From assembly GCA_947458745.1 (NCBI GenBank), contig CANGYQ010000001.1, forward strand, positions 496,001-560,000: a DNA stretch of 64,000 nt. Reading direction: 5' to 3'. Under the pieces are notes generated by a model. That model searched no databases, was not told the origin of the DNA, and saw only the letters and a list, made by a program, of their open reading frames with translations. The number at the start of each line of letters is the position of its first letter. Position 1 is the stretch's first letter. This stretch comes from Bryobacteraceae bacterium. GTDB taxonomy: Bacteria; Acidobacteriota; Terriglobia; Bryobacterales; Bryobacteraceae. This document shows positions 26,192-35,207 of the stretch, piece by piece. Both the position numbers and the translations under genes were made by a program.

Positions 26192-27067
26192 CTAGTCTTG
26201 TTCGGCCGCCAGCAAGGCCCGCGCGGCCTCTCGTTGCTTGCGCTGCGTGGGGTCCAGTTTGGGGTAGCTGAGGTTGAGCGATTCCAGGGCGTCGTTGATG
26301 GCTTCCGACACCACCAGGCGCGTGAACCACTTTTTGTCGGCCGGTACTACATACCAGGGTGCTTCCGGCGGGGAAGTATGCCGGATCATCTGCTCATAGG
26401 CGTGCATGTAGTCGTCCCACTGTTGCCGGACATCGACGTCGGCGGGAGAGAACTTCCAGTACTTCTCGGGCTCGTCCAGCCGCTCCAGGAATCGCTTGCG
26501 CTGTTCTTCGCGTGAGACGTGGAGGAAGAACTTCCGAATCACGGTGCCGTTGCGCGTCAGGTGCCGCTCATAAGCGTTGATGTCCTCAAACCGTTGCTTC
26601 CAGAGATTGCCTTTGACGGGCGGCAACCGCTGCGCTTGCAATAGTTCCGGATGCACCCGGACCGCCAGCACCTCCTCGTAGTAGGAGCGGTTGAAGATGC
26701 CGATGCGGCCGCGTTCCGGCAGACACAAGGTGGTCCGCCACAAATAGTCGTGATCCAGCTCCACCGGTGATGGGGCCTTGAAGGCGAATACCTGGCAGCC
26801 CAGCGGGTTGATGCCTGAGAGCACGTGCTTGATGACGCTATCCTTGCCCGCCGCATCCATCGCCTGGAAGATCAGCAGCAAGGCGTACCGGTTGCCGGCG
26901 TAGAGCTTATCCTGCAACTGGGCCAGCCGGGTAACACCTTCCTGCAAGGCTTCGGCGGCCTGGTCCTTGGACGTCAAGCCTGGACTGGCTGCCGGGTCGT
27001 AGTCTTTCAGGCGGAATCGCTTGCCTTGCGTGACGCGGAAGGGTGTGGCAATGCTCTTGGTGGCCAT
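26192..27067 (-). CDS. ppk2: Polyphosphate kinase 2 family protein
   Basis: Predicted 291 aa. Walker A-like [19 protein letters not shown], then [15 protein letters not shown], the lid motif [17 protein letters not shown], and [20 protein letters not shown] are diagnostic of PPK2 (TIGR03709 type). These transfer phosphate between polyphosphate and nucleotides in the cytoplasm, usually generating NDP/NTP from NMP/NDP. Length fits one-domain PPK2. It converges with the esterase gene, leaving only eight bases between stops. The gene appears monocistronic. Confidence 0.9.
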   Translation of the reverse strand: MATKSIATPFRVTQGKRFRLKDYDPAASPGLTSKDQAAEALQEGVTRLAQLQDKLYAGNRYALLLIFQAMDAAGKDSVIKHVLSGINPLGCQVFAFKAPSPVELDHDYLWRTTLCLPERGRIGIFNRSYYEEVLAVRVHPELLQAQRLPPVKGNLWKQRFEDINAYERHLTRNGTVIRKFFLHVSREEQRKRFLERLDEPEKYWKFSPADVDVRQQWDDYMHAYEQMIRHTSPPEAPWYVVPADKKWFTRLVVSEAINDALESLNLSYPKLDPTQRKQREAARALLAAEQD

Positions 27068-27180
27068 GATGCTCCTAGCTGGGGACCAGCCGCTCGAATC
27101 ATCTCACGCGGGGTGACCGATCTTACGCGGGGGACTCTGGGCGGCGCTGTCTGGCGCTCGGGAAAGTGAGACGGAAGGAA

Positions 27181-27257
27181 TGGTCGGGGCGGCCGGATTC
27201 GAACCAGCGACCTTCTGCTCCCAAAGCAGACGCGATACCGGGCTACGCTACGCCCCG
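27181..27257 (-). tRNA. tRNA-Pro(TGG)
   Basis: Read on the minus strand: acceptor CGGGGCG/CGCCCCG, anticodon stem TCTGC/GCAGA with loop TTTGGGA (anticodon TGG, complement of 27221-27223), T arm with loop TTCGAAT, and an encoded CCA at 27183-27181. The 77-base length and GTAGCGTAGCCCGG D arm are typical for tRNA-Pro. Confidence 0.95.
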
Positions 27258-27312
27258 ACTTCTCTTTTATTGTAAGCCCTGCCGTGACGGGTAAGGCGCG
27301 GGCGGGGAGCAA

Positions 27313-28506
27313 TTATGTTTGGTGGCGAATGTTCTGGCCTTCCCATTTGGCGATCACCACGGGGGCCACGCTATTGCTGAGGACGTTGATACTGGTGCGC
27401 ACCGGGTCCACTAAGGCATCCACTCCCAGGAGCATCGCGAGGCCTTCCAGGGGTAAGCCGAAGCTGGCGAACAGCGCCGTCAGCACGACAAAGTTCGCCC
27501 GGGGCACGCCGGCTACGCCTTTGCTGGTCAGCTTCAGTGTCAGCAGAATCATCAATTGCTGAGTGACGCTCAAGGGGATCTGCGCCGCTTGGGCGACAAA
27601 GAACGCAGCCATCGCCAAGTGCACGGTGGACCCGCCGAGGTTGAAGCTCAACCCCAAGGGCATGGCGATCCCGAGCACTGCTCGCGGCACGCCGTAACGT
27701 TCCAGGTTGCGCAGTGCGGGCGGCAAGGCGGCGGCGCTGGAGGTGGTCCCGAAGGCCACCAGCATTGGTTCCTGGATAGCATGCCAGAAGCCCGGGAAGG
27801 GCGCGCGCGTCAGCCGGAGTAGCCCGGCCAGAAAGAGGGCGTAGACCAGTTGGGCCGCCCAGGCGACAGCCACAAACTTACCCAGGCTGGACAGCACGCC
27901 CAGGCCATTCTCCCCGATGGTGGCAGCCATCGCCGCAAAGACGCCCACCGGAGCGGCATACATCACATAGCTGGTGTACTGGAACGCGACACTCCGCAGG
28001 GCATCGCAGAAAGCGATCACCTTTGTGGCCCGTTGCCTGACGGCGGCGGCGGCGGCACCGAACAGGAGACAGAAGATGACGATCTGCAGCACGTCACCCC
28101 GTGACAGAGCGTCCATCAGGCTGGACGGCACCAGATTCTCGACAATGCTTTGGAAGTTGGGGGGCACCAGCGGGGCGGCCTTTTCACTGCCCAGCGCCAT
28201 GCCGGTGCCCGGTTGCAGCCAGGCGATCGCGGCCCATCCCAGCAGCAGCGCGACGGTGGTGACGGCCTCAAAATAGACGACGCACTTCAGGCCGATGCGG
28301 CCCATTTCGCGCAGGCCGCCGGTGCCCGCCATGCTGACCACCAGAACGCCCACCAGCAGCGGCGCAATGATGGAGCGGATCAGCCGGAGAAAAATGCTGG
28401 CCAGCGGTGCCAGTTGCCGGGCAAATTCCGGGGCCCAAATTCCCACCGCGATGCCAGCCGCCATGGCGACCAGGACGGCCTGCGTGGAAGAGATGCGGAG
28501 GTGCAA
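27313..28506 (-). CDS. Dicarboxylate/amino acid:cation symporter (DAACS family)
   Basis: Predicted 397 aa integral membrane protein. The family motifs are clear: serine-rich loop FGTTSSAAALPPALRN, GLSFNLGGSTVHLAMAAFF, LKLTSKGVAGVPRANFV, and DALVDPVRTSINVLSN. These transporters move glutamate, aspartate or C4-dicarboxylates with Na+ or H+ across the inner membrane. The GVAGVPR and SFNLGG motifs keep the residues that bind the substrate and cation. The exact substrate cannot be read. It appears monocistronic. Confidence 0.9.
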   Translation of the reverse strand: MHLRISSTQAVLVAMAAGIAVGIWAPEFARQLAPLASIFLRLIRSIIAPLLVGVLVVSMAGTGGLREMGRIGLKCVVYFEAVTTVALLLGWAAIAWLQPGTGMALGSEKAAPLVPPNFQSIVENLVPSSLMDALSRGDVLQIVIFCLLFGAAAAAVRQRATKVIAFCDALRSVAFQYTSYVMYAAPVGVFAAMAATIGENGLGVLSSLGKFVAVAWAAQLVYALFLAGLLRLTRAPFPGFWHAIQEPMLVAFGTTSSAAALPPALRNLERYGVPRAVLGIAMPLGLSFNLGGSTVHLAMAAFFVAQAAQIPLSVTQQLMILLTLKLTSKGVAGVPRANFVVLTALFASFGLPLEGLAMLLGVDALVDPVRTSINVLSNSVAPVVIAKWEGQNIRHQT

Positions 28507-28539
28507 GCAAACTAGTGTAGCCGACCCCCGCCCGCTGAC

Positions 28540-29520
28540 TTAGGGCTGCGTCAGGGGCTTGTGGGGCTCCACTGCGTTCTTGACGGGTTTCACCGTGCGC
28601 AGGAAGGCGTAGATGGCCTTCAGGTCCTGGTCGGTGAGTTGGGCCAGGTTGGTCCAGGGCATCAGCGTGAAGTTGGCTTGATTGACCTGCGGCGCAGTTG
28701 CGGCGGTGGTGGCCGCATAGCCGCGGAACTTATCGAGGAAGCGCTGCTCAGACCAGGAGCCGAGACCGGTTTCCATCTCGGGCGTGATGTTGGCGCTTAG
28801 GACGGTGTACTGCCCCACCCGGAACTCAAAGCCGCCGGCCAGCATCATGCCTTCTTTGGGCGCGCCTTTCTCCTGCTGGGTGTGGCAATCCTGACAGCCG
28901 CCCAGGTTCACCAGATACTCGCCGTGCTGCACGGCATTGCTGGAATCCGGCGCCTGCACAGGACCGGTGACGGGTTGCGGGGCGTCCTTGATCAGCAGGT
29001 TCACGGGGAAGTTCAACTTGGTGCGGGCCACGGCGTTCTTCACCGGGGGCAGCACGTTCAGATAGACGACAAGGGACTGCGCGTCCTCATCACTCATGCG
29101 CCGGTAGCCCTGATAGGGCATAAACGGGAACAGCGCTCGGCCGTCCTTGGAGATGCCTGCGCGGATGGCGCGGATCTTCTCGCCGTCGGTCCAGGTGCCG
29201 ATGCCGGTGGTGGGGTCCGGCGTAATGTTGGGGGCGACGACATCGCCGGGCAGGCCCAGTTCCTTGGGGAAGGCCACGCCGACGCCGGTGCGGCTGGCGA
29301 TGACGGGGGCACCAGCCTTGGTCCAGTCCCGCTCCGAGTGGCAGCCGGCGCAGTCGGCCAGATTCTCAAAAATGTAGCGTCCGCGCTCCAGGCGGGCGGC
29401 GGTGGCCTCAATGCGGATATCGGACGGCGGCGCGCTCTTCGTTGACTTAAAGGTCAAGTAAACAAACCCCGCGGCGGCGAGCGTGGCCAGGCCGAGGAGT
29501 GTGTAGCGAATAATTTTCAG
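28540..29520 (-). CDS. Membrane-anchored diheme cytochrome c
   Basis: Two haem sites, CAGCH (in LADCAGCHSERDW) and CQDCH (in LGGCQDCHTQQEKG), each inside a cytochrome-c domain with candidate Met ligands (MPYQGYRRM; MLAGGFEF; MPWTNL). The easily called start is a TTG at 29457, but the same frame continues upstream through a hydrophobic helix, LKIIRYTLLGLATLAAAGFV, which is needed to reach the periplasm. No ATG, GTG or TTG exists there before the stop, so the start is probably the CTG at 29520 or the ATT at 29529. The product would carry electrons in the periplasm, as in cytochrome subunits of PQQ or other dehydrogenases; no such partner is adjacent. Confidence 0.75.
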   Translation of the reverse strand: MKIIRYTLLGLATLAAAGFVYLTFKSTKSAPPSDIRIEATAARLERGRYIFENLADCAGCHSERDWTKAGAPVIASRTGVGVAFPKELGLPGDVVAPNITPDPTTGIGTWTDGEKIRAIRAGISKDGRALFPFMPYQGYRRMSDEDAQSLVVYLNVLPPVKNAVARTKLNFPVNLLIKDAPQPVTGPVQAPDSSNAVQHGEYLVNLGGCQDCHTQQEKGAPKEGMMLAGGFEFRVGQYTVLSANITPEMETGLGSWSEQRFLDKFRGYAATTAATAPQVNQANFTLMPWTNLAQLTDQDLKAIYAFLRTVKPVKNAVEPHKPLTQP

Positions 29521-29677
29521 CTGGAGAATTCTACGTCAGCCCGGCGGCAAAGGATCCCGGAATCCTCAGCCGGTTGGTGGCCGGGAGTGGGTGGTTGTTC
29601 GCGCCCCGGCGGGTGGGGCGCAGATATCCTGTGCAACCGACCCGCCGTTGATAGCTGCGAATGTTATAAATCATGTT

Positions 29678-31861
29678 GTGGCGCAAGGGAGAAATATCTA
29701 TAAATGGGGTAGATTGTTGGCCCTAATCATGAGTGTTCCCGCACTTGCGCAGCGGCCGGCAGCGAAGATCGGCCTGGTGCTGGAGGGGGGCGGCGCACTG
29801 GGTCTGGCTCATATTGGCGTACTGGAGTACCTGGAGCAGCAACACATTCCGGTGCACTATCTGGCGGGCACCAGCATGGGGGGCCTGGTGGCGGGGATGT
29901 ACGCCACGGGCAAGAGTTCCGCCGAAATCCGGGAGTTGATCCGGAGCATTAACTGGGAAGAAGCGCTGCGCGGCGAGACCCCTTATCGTGACCTCACCTT
30001 TCGCCGCAAAGAGGATCGGCGGACATTTCCCAACCCGATCGAGTTCGGTCTTCGTGGGGGATTCTCTCTGCCCAGCGGCATCAATGGCGGCCATCAAATC
30101 GGCCTGATTCTTGACCGCGCCGCGCTGCCGTATTCACAGATCAAGAGCTTTGACGAACTGCCGATTCCCTTTCGCTGTGTGGCGACCGAACTGACCACAA
30201 ACCGCTCAGAGGTCTTCAAGGACGGACTGCTGAGCCAGGCACTGCGGGCCACGATGTCGATCCCGGGAGTGTTTGCGCCGGTGAAGCGCGACGGCAAGGT
30301 GTATGCCGATGGCGGGTTGCTGAATAACCTGCCGGTGGATGTCGTGCGCGCCATGGGTGCCGATATCGTGATCGCGGTTCATTTGCAGGTGAAGCCGTTC
30401 CAGCCCAACGACGCCAATTCACCATTTGCTACCCTGAACCGCTCCATCAGCACGGTGATCGCGGTGAATGAGCTGCGGAGCATGGAAAAGGCGGACATTC
30501 TGATTTCGGTGCCGCTGGAGAAGTATTCGGGTATGGAGTATGCAAAAGGCGACGAACTGGCGGATGTGGGCCGCGCGGCGGCGGCTCGCAAGGAGAAGAT
30601 CCTCGGCACGGTCGCGATCACCGCTTCCGAGTTTGCCCGGCATCAGCAGCAGATCACGGCGCGACGGCTGAAGGAAGTCCCGGTGCCCCAGTTTCTGGAC
30701 GTCACCGGAACCAGCCCGCAACTGGCCAGTGACATCCGGACGGATCTTGCCGCCCACGTCGGCCGGCCGGTTGATCCGCCGGCGCTGGAGGCCGATCTCA
30801 CGCAGGTGACCGGCCGGGGGCGTTATCAGAAAGTGGGTTACCACGCCATTGAGCGGAATGGCCAAACGGGGCTGGAAATCCGGACCATCGAGAAGGAATA
30901 CGCCCCACCGATGATCCTGCCGGGGGTGGTGATTGACGGCGGTGATTTTGAGAATATCCGCGTGGGCCTGGCTACCCGTCTGGTTATGCTGGACGTTGGG
31001 GGCCACCGGCGTGAACTGCGCACCGATGTCCAGATTGGCAACATCTACTCCGTTGGTACCGAGTATTACCGACCGTTTTCCTCCTCCAGCCGCTGGTTCC
31101 TGTCCGCGATGGGCTCGGCTTCCGATACCCCGGTATCGATCTATTCCCGTGGGACGCGGTTGGCGGAGTACCGGACGCGCGCGGCGGGGGGCGGCCTGGA
31201 TGTCGGCCGCATCTTTGGCCGGACCGCCGAACTGCGCTTGGGTTACCGGGCGCAATACCTGGGGCTACGCCGCCAGATTGGAGACCCGGGACTGCCGTCG
31301 CTCAACGGCACCGTCTCGGCTACATCGTTGCGGTTTACGATGGATCGGATGGATAGTCCGGTGATTCCGCGGAAGGGGCAGTTTCTGCAAGCTCGTTTCG
31401 AGTATTGGAACAAGAACCTGGGTTCCACCGGCGGCTTTCCCTTAAGTGAAACCAACTATGTGGGCGCGCGTCCGGTGAGTGAACGGGGATCGGTCTTTCT
31501 GCAAAGCGCCGCCGGAACCACGTTTTATGGCCGTGGGGTGGGCCTGCCGCCTTTCTCGCTGGGCGGTGTAAATCGGTTGTCCGCCTACGGAAAAAACGAA
31601 TTCTTGAATAATCAGTATATTTACGGGCGCGCGGGCTATCTTTATGAACTGCTGACGCTACCTGTTTTTCTGGGCAAACGGGTGTACGCTTTAGGTCAGT
31701 ACGAAGTGGGGAAAGCGTGGGGACGGCAGAGTACGCGGTTGCCCACCAACGCAACGGTTGGCGTAGTGCTGGACACCCTTCTGGGTCCCGTGCTGTTCGG
31801 CGGAGCGGTGGGCGAAAGCGGGCACCGGAAGTGGTTCTTCCAATTGGGGAGGTTCTTCTAG
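29678..31861 (+). CDS. Patatin-like phospholipase with C-terminal outer-membrane barrel (type Vd/PlpD-like)
   Basis: Predicted about 727 aa. The chosen GTG at 29678 gives a plausible signal peptide (WGRLLALIMSVPALAQ); the frame is open to 29591 but that part lacks a signal. The patatin domain shows GLVLEGGGALGLAHIGVLEY, the nucleophile GTSMGG at about residue 66 and the DGG dyad (VYADGGLLNNLPV) at about 212. A POTRA-like segment and a Gly/aromatic-rich barrel follow, ending with the terminal Phe of WFFQLGRFF. Such proteins present or secrete a lipase at the cell surface. One base separates its stop from the STAS gene. Confidence 0.85.
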   Translation: MAQGRNIYKWGRLLALIMSVPALAQRPAAKIGLVLEGGGALGLAHIGVLEYLEQQHIPVHYLAGTSMGGLVAGMYATGKSSAEIRELIRSINWEEALRGETPYRDLTFRRKEDRRTFPNPIEFGLRGGFSLPSGINGGHQIGLILDRAALPYSQIKSFDELPIPFRCVATELTTNRSEVFKDGLLSQALRATMSIPGVFAPVKRDGKVYADGGLLNNLPVDVVRAMGADIVIAVHLQVKPFQPNDANSPFATLNRSISTVIAVNELRSMEKADILISVPLEKYSGMEYAKGDELADVGRAAAARKEKILGTVAITASEFARHQQQITARRLKEVPVPQFLDVTGTSPQLASDIRTDLAAHVGRPVDPPALEADLTQVTGRGRYQKVGYHAIERNGQTGLEIRTIEKEYAPPMILPGVVIDGGDFENIRVGLATRLVMLDVGGHRRELRTDVQIGNIYSVGTEYYRPFSSSSRWFLSAMGSASDTPVSIYSRGTRLAEYRTRAAGGGLDVGRIFGRTAELRLGYRAQYLGLRRQIGDPGLPSLNGTVSATSLRFTMDRMDSPVIPRKGQFLQARFEYWNKNLGSTGGFPLSETNYVGARPVSERGSVFLQSAAGTTFYGRGVGLPPFSLGGVNRLSAYGKNEFLNNQYIYGRAGYLYELLTLPVFLGKRVYALGQYEVGKAWGRQSTRLPTNATVGVVLDTLLGPVLFGGAVGESGHRKWFFQLGRFF

Positions 31862-32239
31862 ATGAGACATATTGCGGGAATCGCCGTCATCGATATTGTG
31901 GGCGATACGGTGTTGGGTCCGGCCAGTGAAGCGATGCGCCGGGCGCTGGTGGATGCCTTTGAGAGCGGCAATCACAATCTAGTGGTGAACTTTTCGCCGG
32001 CCGGGCGGATTGATTCAGCGGGTATTGGCGAGTTGATCAACGCGTATTCCACGATCACCCGGAAGGGTGGCGCGGTGAAGTTGGTGATGCCTCCCAAGGG
32101 CCTGGTGCACAAGGCGCTGAAGCTGACCGGGCTGACGCAGTTGTTCGACATCGCTCCGGATGAGGATTCGGCGCTGAATGGCTTTAACGCGCAGACCGCC
32201 GCCGTGAACAAAGCCAAGATCGAACAGTTTCTGGGCTAA
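31862..32239 (+). CDS. STAS-domain protein (anti-anti-sigma factor-like)
   Basis: Predicted 125 aa. AVIDIVGDTVLGPASEAM, LVVNFSPAGRIDSAGIGELI with the phosphorylatable Ser at about residue 52, and GGAVKLVMPPKGLVHKALKL match the SpoIIAA/RsbV STAS fold. About 20 extra residues follow the domain. In this family the Ser is controlled by a kinase (RsbW type) and a PP2C phosphatase. No RsbW-like gene is adjacent. The gene is one base downstream of the patatin gene and probably co-transcribed, an unexpected pairing. Confidence 0.85.
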   Translation: MRHIAGIAVIDIVGDTVLGPASEAMRRALVDAFESGNHNLVVNFSPAGRIDSAGIGELINAYSTITRKGGAVKLVMPPKGLVHKALKLTGLTQLFDIAPDEDSALNGFNAQTAAVNKAKIEQFLG

Positions 32240-32245
32240 GCACGG

Positions 32246-32950
32246 ATGTTACCTTACGCCTTACTGCTGGCCATTTCGTCGGTGGTCTTCACGCTGGTGG
32301 AGAGGCGATGGCCTCGCCACCCGCAACCGGTGTTGCGGCGTAGTTGGGGCTGGGATGTGGCGTCGCTGGTGTTGAATGCCGAAGTGGTGGGCGCGCTGGT
32401 GGCCACGGGTTTGGTCTTTCTGTTACCCGTTGCGATGGTGGTTGATTTCCGGACTCTGTTGCCGCTTGATTGGTTGGCCGGGCGGTCCGTGGGAACACAA
32501 CTGGTGGCGCTGCTGCTGGTGAAGGATTTTCTCCAGTGGTGAGTTCATAATCTGTTGCACCGGGTTCCGGTGCTTTGGCGAATCCACCGGCTGCACCACT
32601 CCACGGAACAGATGGACTGGCTGAGCAATTGGCGCTTTCATCCGCTGGAGATTCTGGTCTACCAAATGGTCCTCTACGTGCCCGCGACGCTGTTGGGCTT
32701 TTCGGCGGAGGCGGCGTTTGGCTGTGCCGTGGTGTCCACGACGCTGGGCCACTTCGCGCACGCCAACCTCCGTTGGCGGTTGGGGCCACTCAAGTACCTG
32801 ATCAATACTCCGGAGATGCATGTGTGGCACCATGTCCATCCGGACTCCGGGCCTGTCAACCGCAACTTTGGGGTCAGCCTGAGCATTTGGGACTGGTTGT
32901 TTGGGACGGCTTACGCCCCGGATCATCCACCGGCTCGGCTGGGGCTTTAG
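32246..32950 (+). pseudogene. Fatty acid hydroxylase/sterol desaturase family gene with an in-frame TGA
   Basis: A single frame of 235 codons broken by TGA at 32540-32542. Upstream are hydrophobic helices ending LLVKDFLQW; directly downstream are the three His boxes HNLLH, HRLHH and HVWHH plus FGVSLSIWDWLFGTAY, diagnostic of the di-iron membrane hydroxylases. In the family the interrupted position is the conserved Trp of 'D...YWxHR..H', and TGG to TGA is one change. The first His box would be missing from any product made before the stop, so the gene is non-functional unless the TGA is read through. A hairpin follows the TGA at 32558-32572. Start ATG at 32246 lies six bases after the STAS stop. 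Confidence 0.8.
32558..32572 (+). other. SECIS-like hairpin after the in-frame TGA
   Basis: CACCGG, loop GTT, CCGGTG: a perfect 6-bp stem whose loop starts with G, 21 bases after the TGA. This fits the loose pattern of bacterial SECIS elements. However, the bases encode the conserved HRVPV motif in GC-rich codons, so the palindrome may be a by-product of coding. Confidence 0.2.
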
Positions 32951-33201
32951 GGATCCGACCGGCGGCGTAGCCGCTGCGCCAACTTCCGAGCTGCTTCTTT
33001 CTGCAGCGGGTCGATCTTGCGCCAGTCGACGCCGTCGATGGCACCGATGACGGCGGCGAAGGCGTTGAGGTTGGCGCGCGCGGGGAAGGCTTCCACCCAG
33101 CGGAGGCAGACTTCCGGCCAGCCTAGTTCGGCCATCTGCTCCGCTGAATAGATGCCGACCGATGCCAGTTCCGCTTGCGTCAAAGGACCTAGGTTGCGCA
33201 C
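32947..33201 (-). CDS. TfoX/Sxy C-terminal-domain protein
   Basis: Predicted 84 aa from a GTG at 33201. VRNLGPLTQAELASVGIYSA followed by EQMAELGWPEVCLRWVEAFP and NAFAAVIGAIDGVDWRKI is the TfoX C-terminal helical domain (helix-hairpin-helix-like). The Sxy N-terminal domain is absent; stand-alone forms are common. The frame is open further upstream to 33408, but that overlaps the ATPase and is a shadow. It begins 22 bases after the ATPase stop and may be co-transcribed with it. Function unknown; a link to competence regulation is family-based only. Confidence 0.7.
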   Translation of the reverse strand: MRNLGPLTQAELASVGIYSAEQMAELGWPEVCLRWVEAFPARANLNAFAAVIGAIDGVDWRKIDPLQKEAARKLAQRLRRRSDP

Positions 33202-33223
33202 CTCACCAGCATAGGCGCGCTGG

Positions 33224-34534
33224 CTAGTCTTCCAGGTGGTTGACGGTGAGGAAGGTGCTCTCAAAGGCGTGGTCGAGCACGTCATCGGTGAGCTTGTATT
33301 CGCGCCGTTCAAAGGCGATGATGTCGAGTGCGTGCGAGATGACGTCGCGGGGCTGGCAGCGGCGCCGTTTTTTGCCGTGGCGGTAATGCTTGGCGATGTA
33401 GCGTTCAATCAGCTCCGGCTCATGGTTCAGCTTCTTCGAAGCGGCAAAGCCCGCGAATATGTTGGCGAACTCCTGTTCGTCGGGCGAACGCAGAAACATC
33501 TTGTACTGGATACGGCGCAGGAAGGCTTCATCGCCCAACTGATCGGGGTTGAGGTTGGTGGAGAAAATCAAAAACGTCTCAAACGGCACACGCGCTTTGC
33601 CGCCAGTGAGGAAGCTTAAGTAGTCGATGCGCCGCTCCATAGGCACAATCCAGCGATTGAGCACTTCGGTCGGCGCGACCTTCTGGCGGCCAAAGTCGTC
33701 GATCAGGTAGATGCCGTTGTTGGCCTTCATCTGGAAAGGCGCGTCGTAGACCTTGGAGGTGGAGTTGTAGCTGAGATCGAGCATTCCCAGCGTCAGTTCG
33801 CCGCCGCTGGTGATGAAGGGGCGCTTGCACTTCACCCAGCGCGGGTCATGGGTGAGATCTTCGGAGACGGCCGCGGACAAGCTGAGCAAGGCGGAGGGTT
33901 CGGCGGGTGGCGGCGGGTCCACTGGCTGGTGATAGATCGGGTCAAAGACCTGGATGATCTGCCCCATGCACTCCACCGCGTAGGGAATGTAGATCGGGGC
34001 GGATTGCAGATTGAACAAGGCCTCCGCCAGATAGGTTTTGCCATTACCCGGTTGGCCGTAGATCAAAAAACTGCGGCCGGAGTTCACGGCCGGGCCGATC
34101 TGGCTGAGGATGTCATCGCTGACCACCATGTGGCGGTAGGCGTCGCGCAGCATCTCGCCGGTGAGCCAGTTGGATTCCAGGCGTTGGGTTTCAACGACTT
34201 TGGCGTACTGGTCCATGGGCACGGGCACCTGGCCGGCGTACTGATTGGTCTCCAGATGATCGCGAGCCACCTGGCGGCCATGCTCCGACAACGCGAAGAC
34301 ACTGGAGACGCTGCCCATCCCCAGCGACCGCTTCACCATCACGTGCTGCGTCCGCTTGAGGTTGTCGAGAAACGGCTCGATCAGGGAGAACTGCAAGCCC
34401 AGCAGCGTGGCCAGATCACGCCCCACGGTTTCGCCTTCAAAGTAGAGGCGCTTGAGCAGGATCTGCTCCACCATGGCTTCCGCCAAGCCGGTGGCGGCGA
34501 TATTGTCGGGGACGGGCGGGCACACTGAGGGCAT
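33224..34534 (-). CDS. AAA-family ATPase
   Basis: Predicted 436 aa from ATG at 34534; a TTG at 34603 would add a Pro/Asp-rich extension. Walker A is GQPGNGKT at about residue 160, the Walker B-like strand is NNGIYLIDDFGRQ, and FLIFSTNLNPDQLGDEAFLR is sensor-1/Arg-finger-like. The N-terminus is winged-helix-like (VEQILLKRLYFEGETVGRDL). There is no signal peptide. The family is a poorly described AAA ATPase that I have seen in acidobacterial and other genomes; its client is unknown. The C-terminus (RRCQPRDVISHALDIIAFE) resembles a helical lid. Confidence 0.75.
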   Translation of the reverse strand: MPSVCPPVPDNIAATGLAEAMVEQILLKRLYFEGETVGRDLATLLGLQFSLIEPFLDNLKRTQHVMVKRSLGMGSVSSVFALSEHGRQVARDHLETNQYAGQVPVPMDQYAKVVETQRLESNWLTGEMLRDAYRHMVVSDDILSQIGPAVNSGRSFLIYGQPGNGKTYLAEALFNLQSAPIYIPYAVECMGQIIQVFDPIYHQPVDPPPPAEPSALLSLSAAVSEDLTHDPRWVKCKRPFITSGGELTLGMLDLSYNSTSKVYDAPFQMKANNGIYLIDDFGRQKVAPTEVLNRWIVPMERRIDYLSFLTGGKARVPFETFLIFSTNLNPDQLGDEAFLRRIQYKMFLRSPDEQEFANIFAGFAASKKLNHEPELIERYIAKHYRHGKKRRRCQPRDVISHALDIIAFERREYKLTDDVLDHAFESTFLTVNHLED

Positions 34535-34851
34535 GCGGGGCTTATCGGCATCTGGCCGGAAACTATCTGCGTCTGGGGGCAGGCGCGATGGTGCGGGTGC
34601 CAAAAGGGACTATCTCTCCGGTAGTAGGGGTAATCCAGCATCTGGCTGATCCCATTCAGAAAATTGATGGTTGTTCCGTTGGGGGCAATCCGTGCGGTGC
34701 GGCCGGCACACTACACGACAGCGGTAATCGCAACGCAGCCTCTGACCACGCAGCCGGTACCCCCGTACCAGCCCAGGTACACCATTGTCCAAAAATATCG
34801 TCAGGGCGGCCCTTGCGTTAGCCCAAGTGATGAGATCTTAAGAGACCACGG
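34535..34851. other. Intergenic region between ATPase and kinase remnant
   Basis: About 317 bases with no supported gene. It should hold the promoter of the ATPase gene (minus strand). I see no clear -35/-10, terminator or repeat. Confidence 0.4.
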
Positions 34852-35207
34852 ATGGAGGTACCTTCTCTACAGCCCGACAAGACCGAAACGATCGAAGCGG
34901 TCGCGCATCCGCATGGATTGCCGCCGTTGTTCGCGGGCCGGTATGAGGTAGGCAACCTGATCGCTGATGGCGGTATGGGTTCAGTCTTCCGTGTATTTGA
35001 TCGCCAACTCCATCAGAAGATTGCACTTAAGACCATCAAGGCCGAACTTGGCGCTTGATGGCGCCGGCCTATTACTATCTGGCACAAGCGGAAGAGGGAT
35101 TGGGTTCAGCCGGGGCCAAGACGAATTACCAGAAGTTCCTGAACTTGGCCAAGAACCTCCCGCCCACTGACCCGATGGCCGTCCAGGCCCGCAAGGGCAG
35201 CCGCTAG
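34852..35207 (+). pseudogene. Remnant of a Hanks-type protein kinase (N-lobe plus C-terminal TPR tail)
   Basis: The first 68 codons (34852-35058) hold a kinase N-lobe: RYEVGNLIADGGMGSVFRVF then LHQKIALKTIKAE with the ATP-binding Lys. The frame then ends at TGA 35056-35058. From ATG 35058, in another frame, 49 residues resemble the last TPR of such kinases (YYYLAQAEEGLGSAGAKTNY, then QKFLNLAKNLPP). The catalytic loop, DFG and most of the TPR region are missing. The simplest history is a large internal deletion of a kinase-TPR gene like the one at 42732. Confidence 0.65.
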
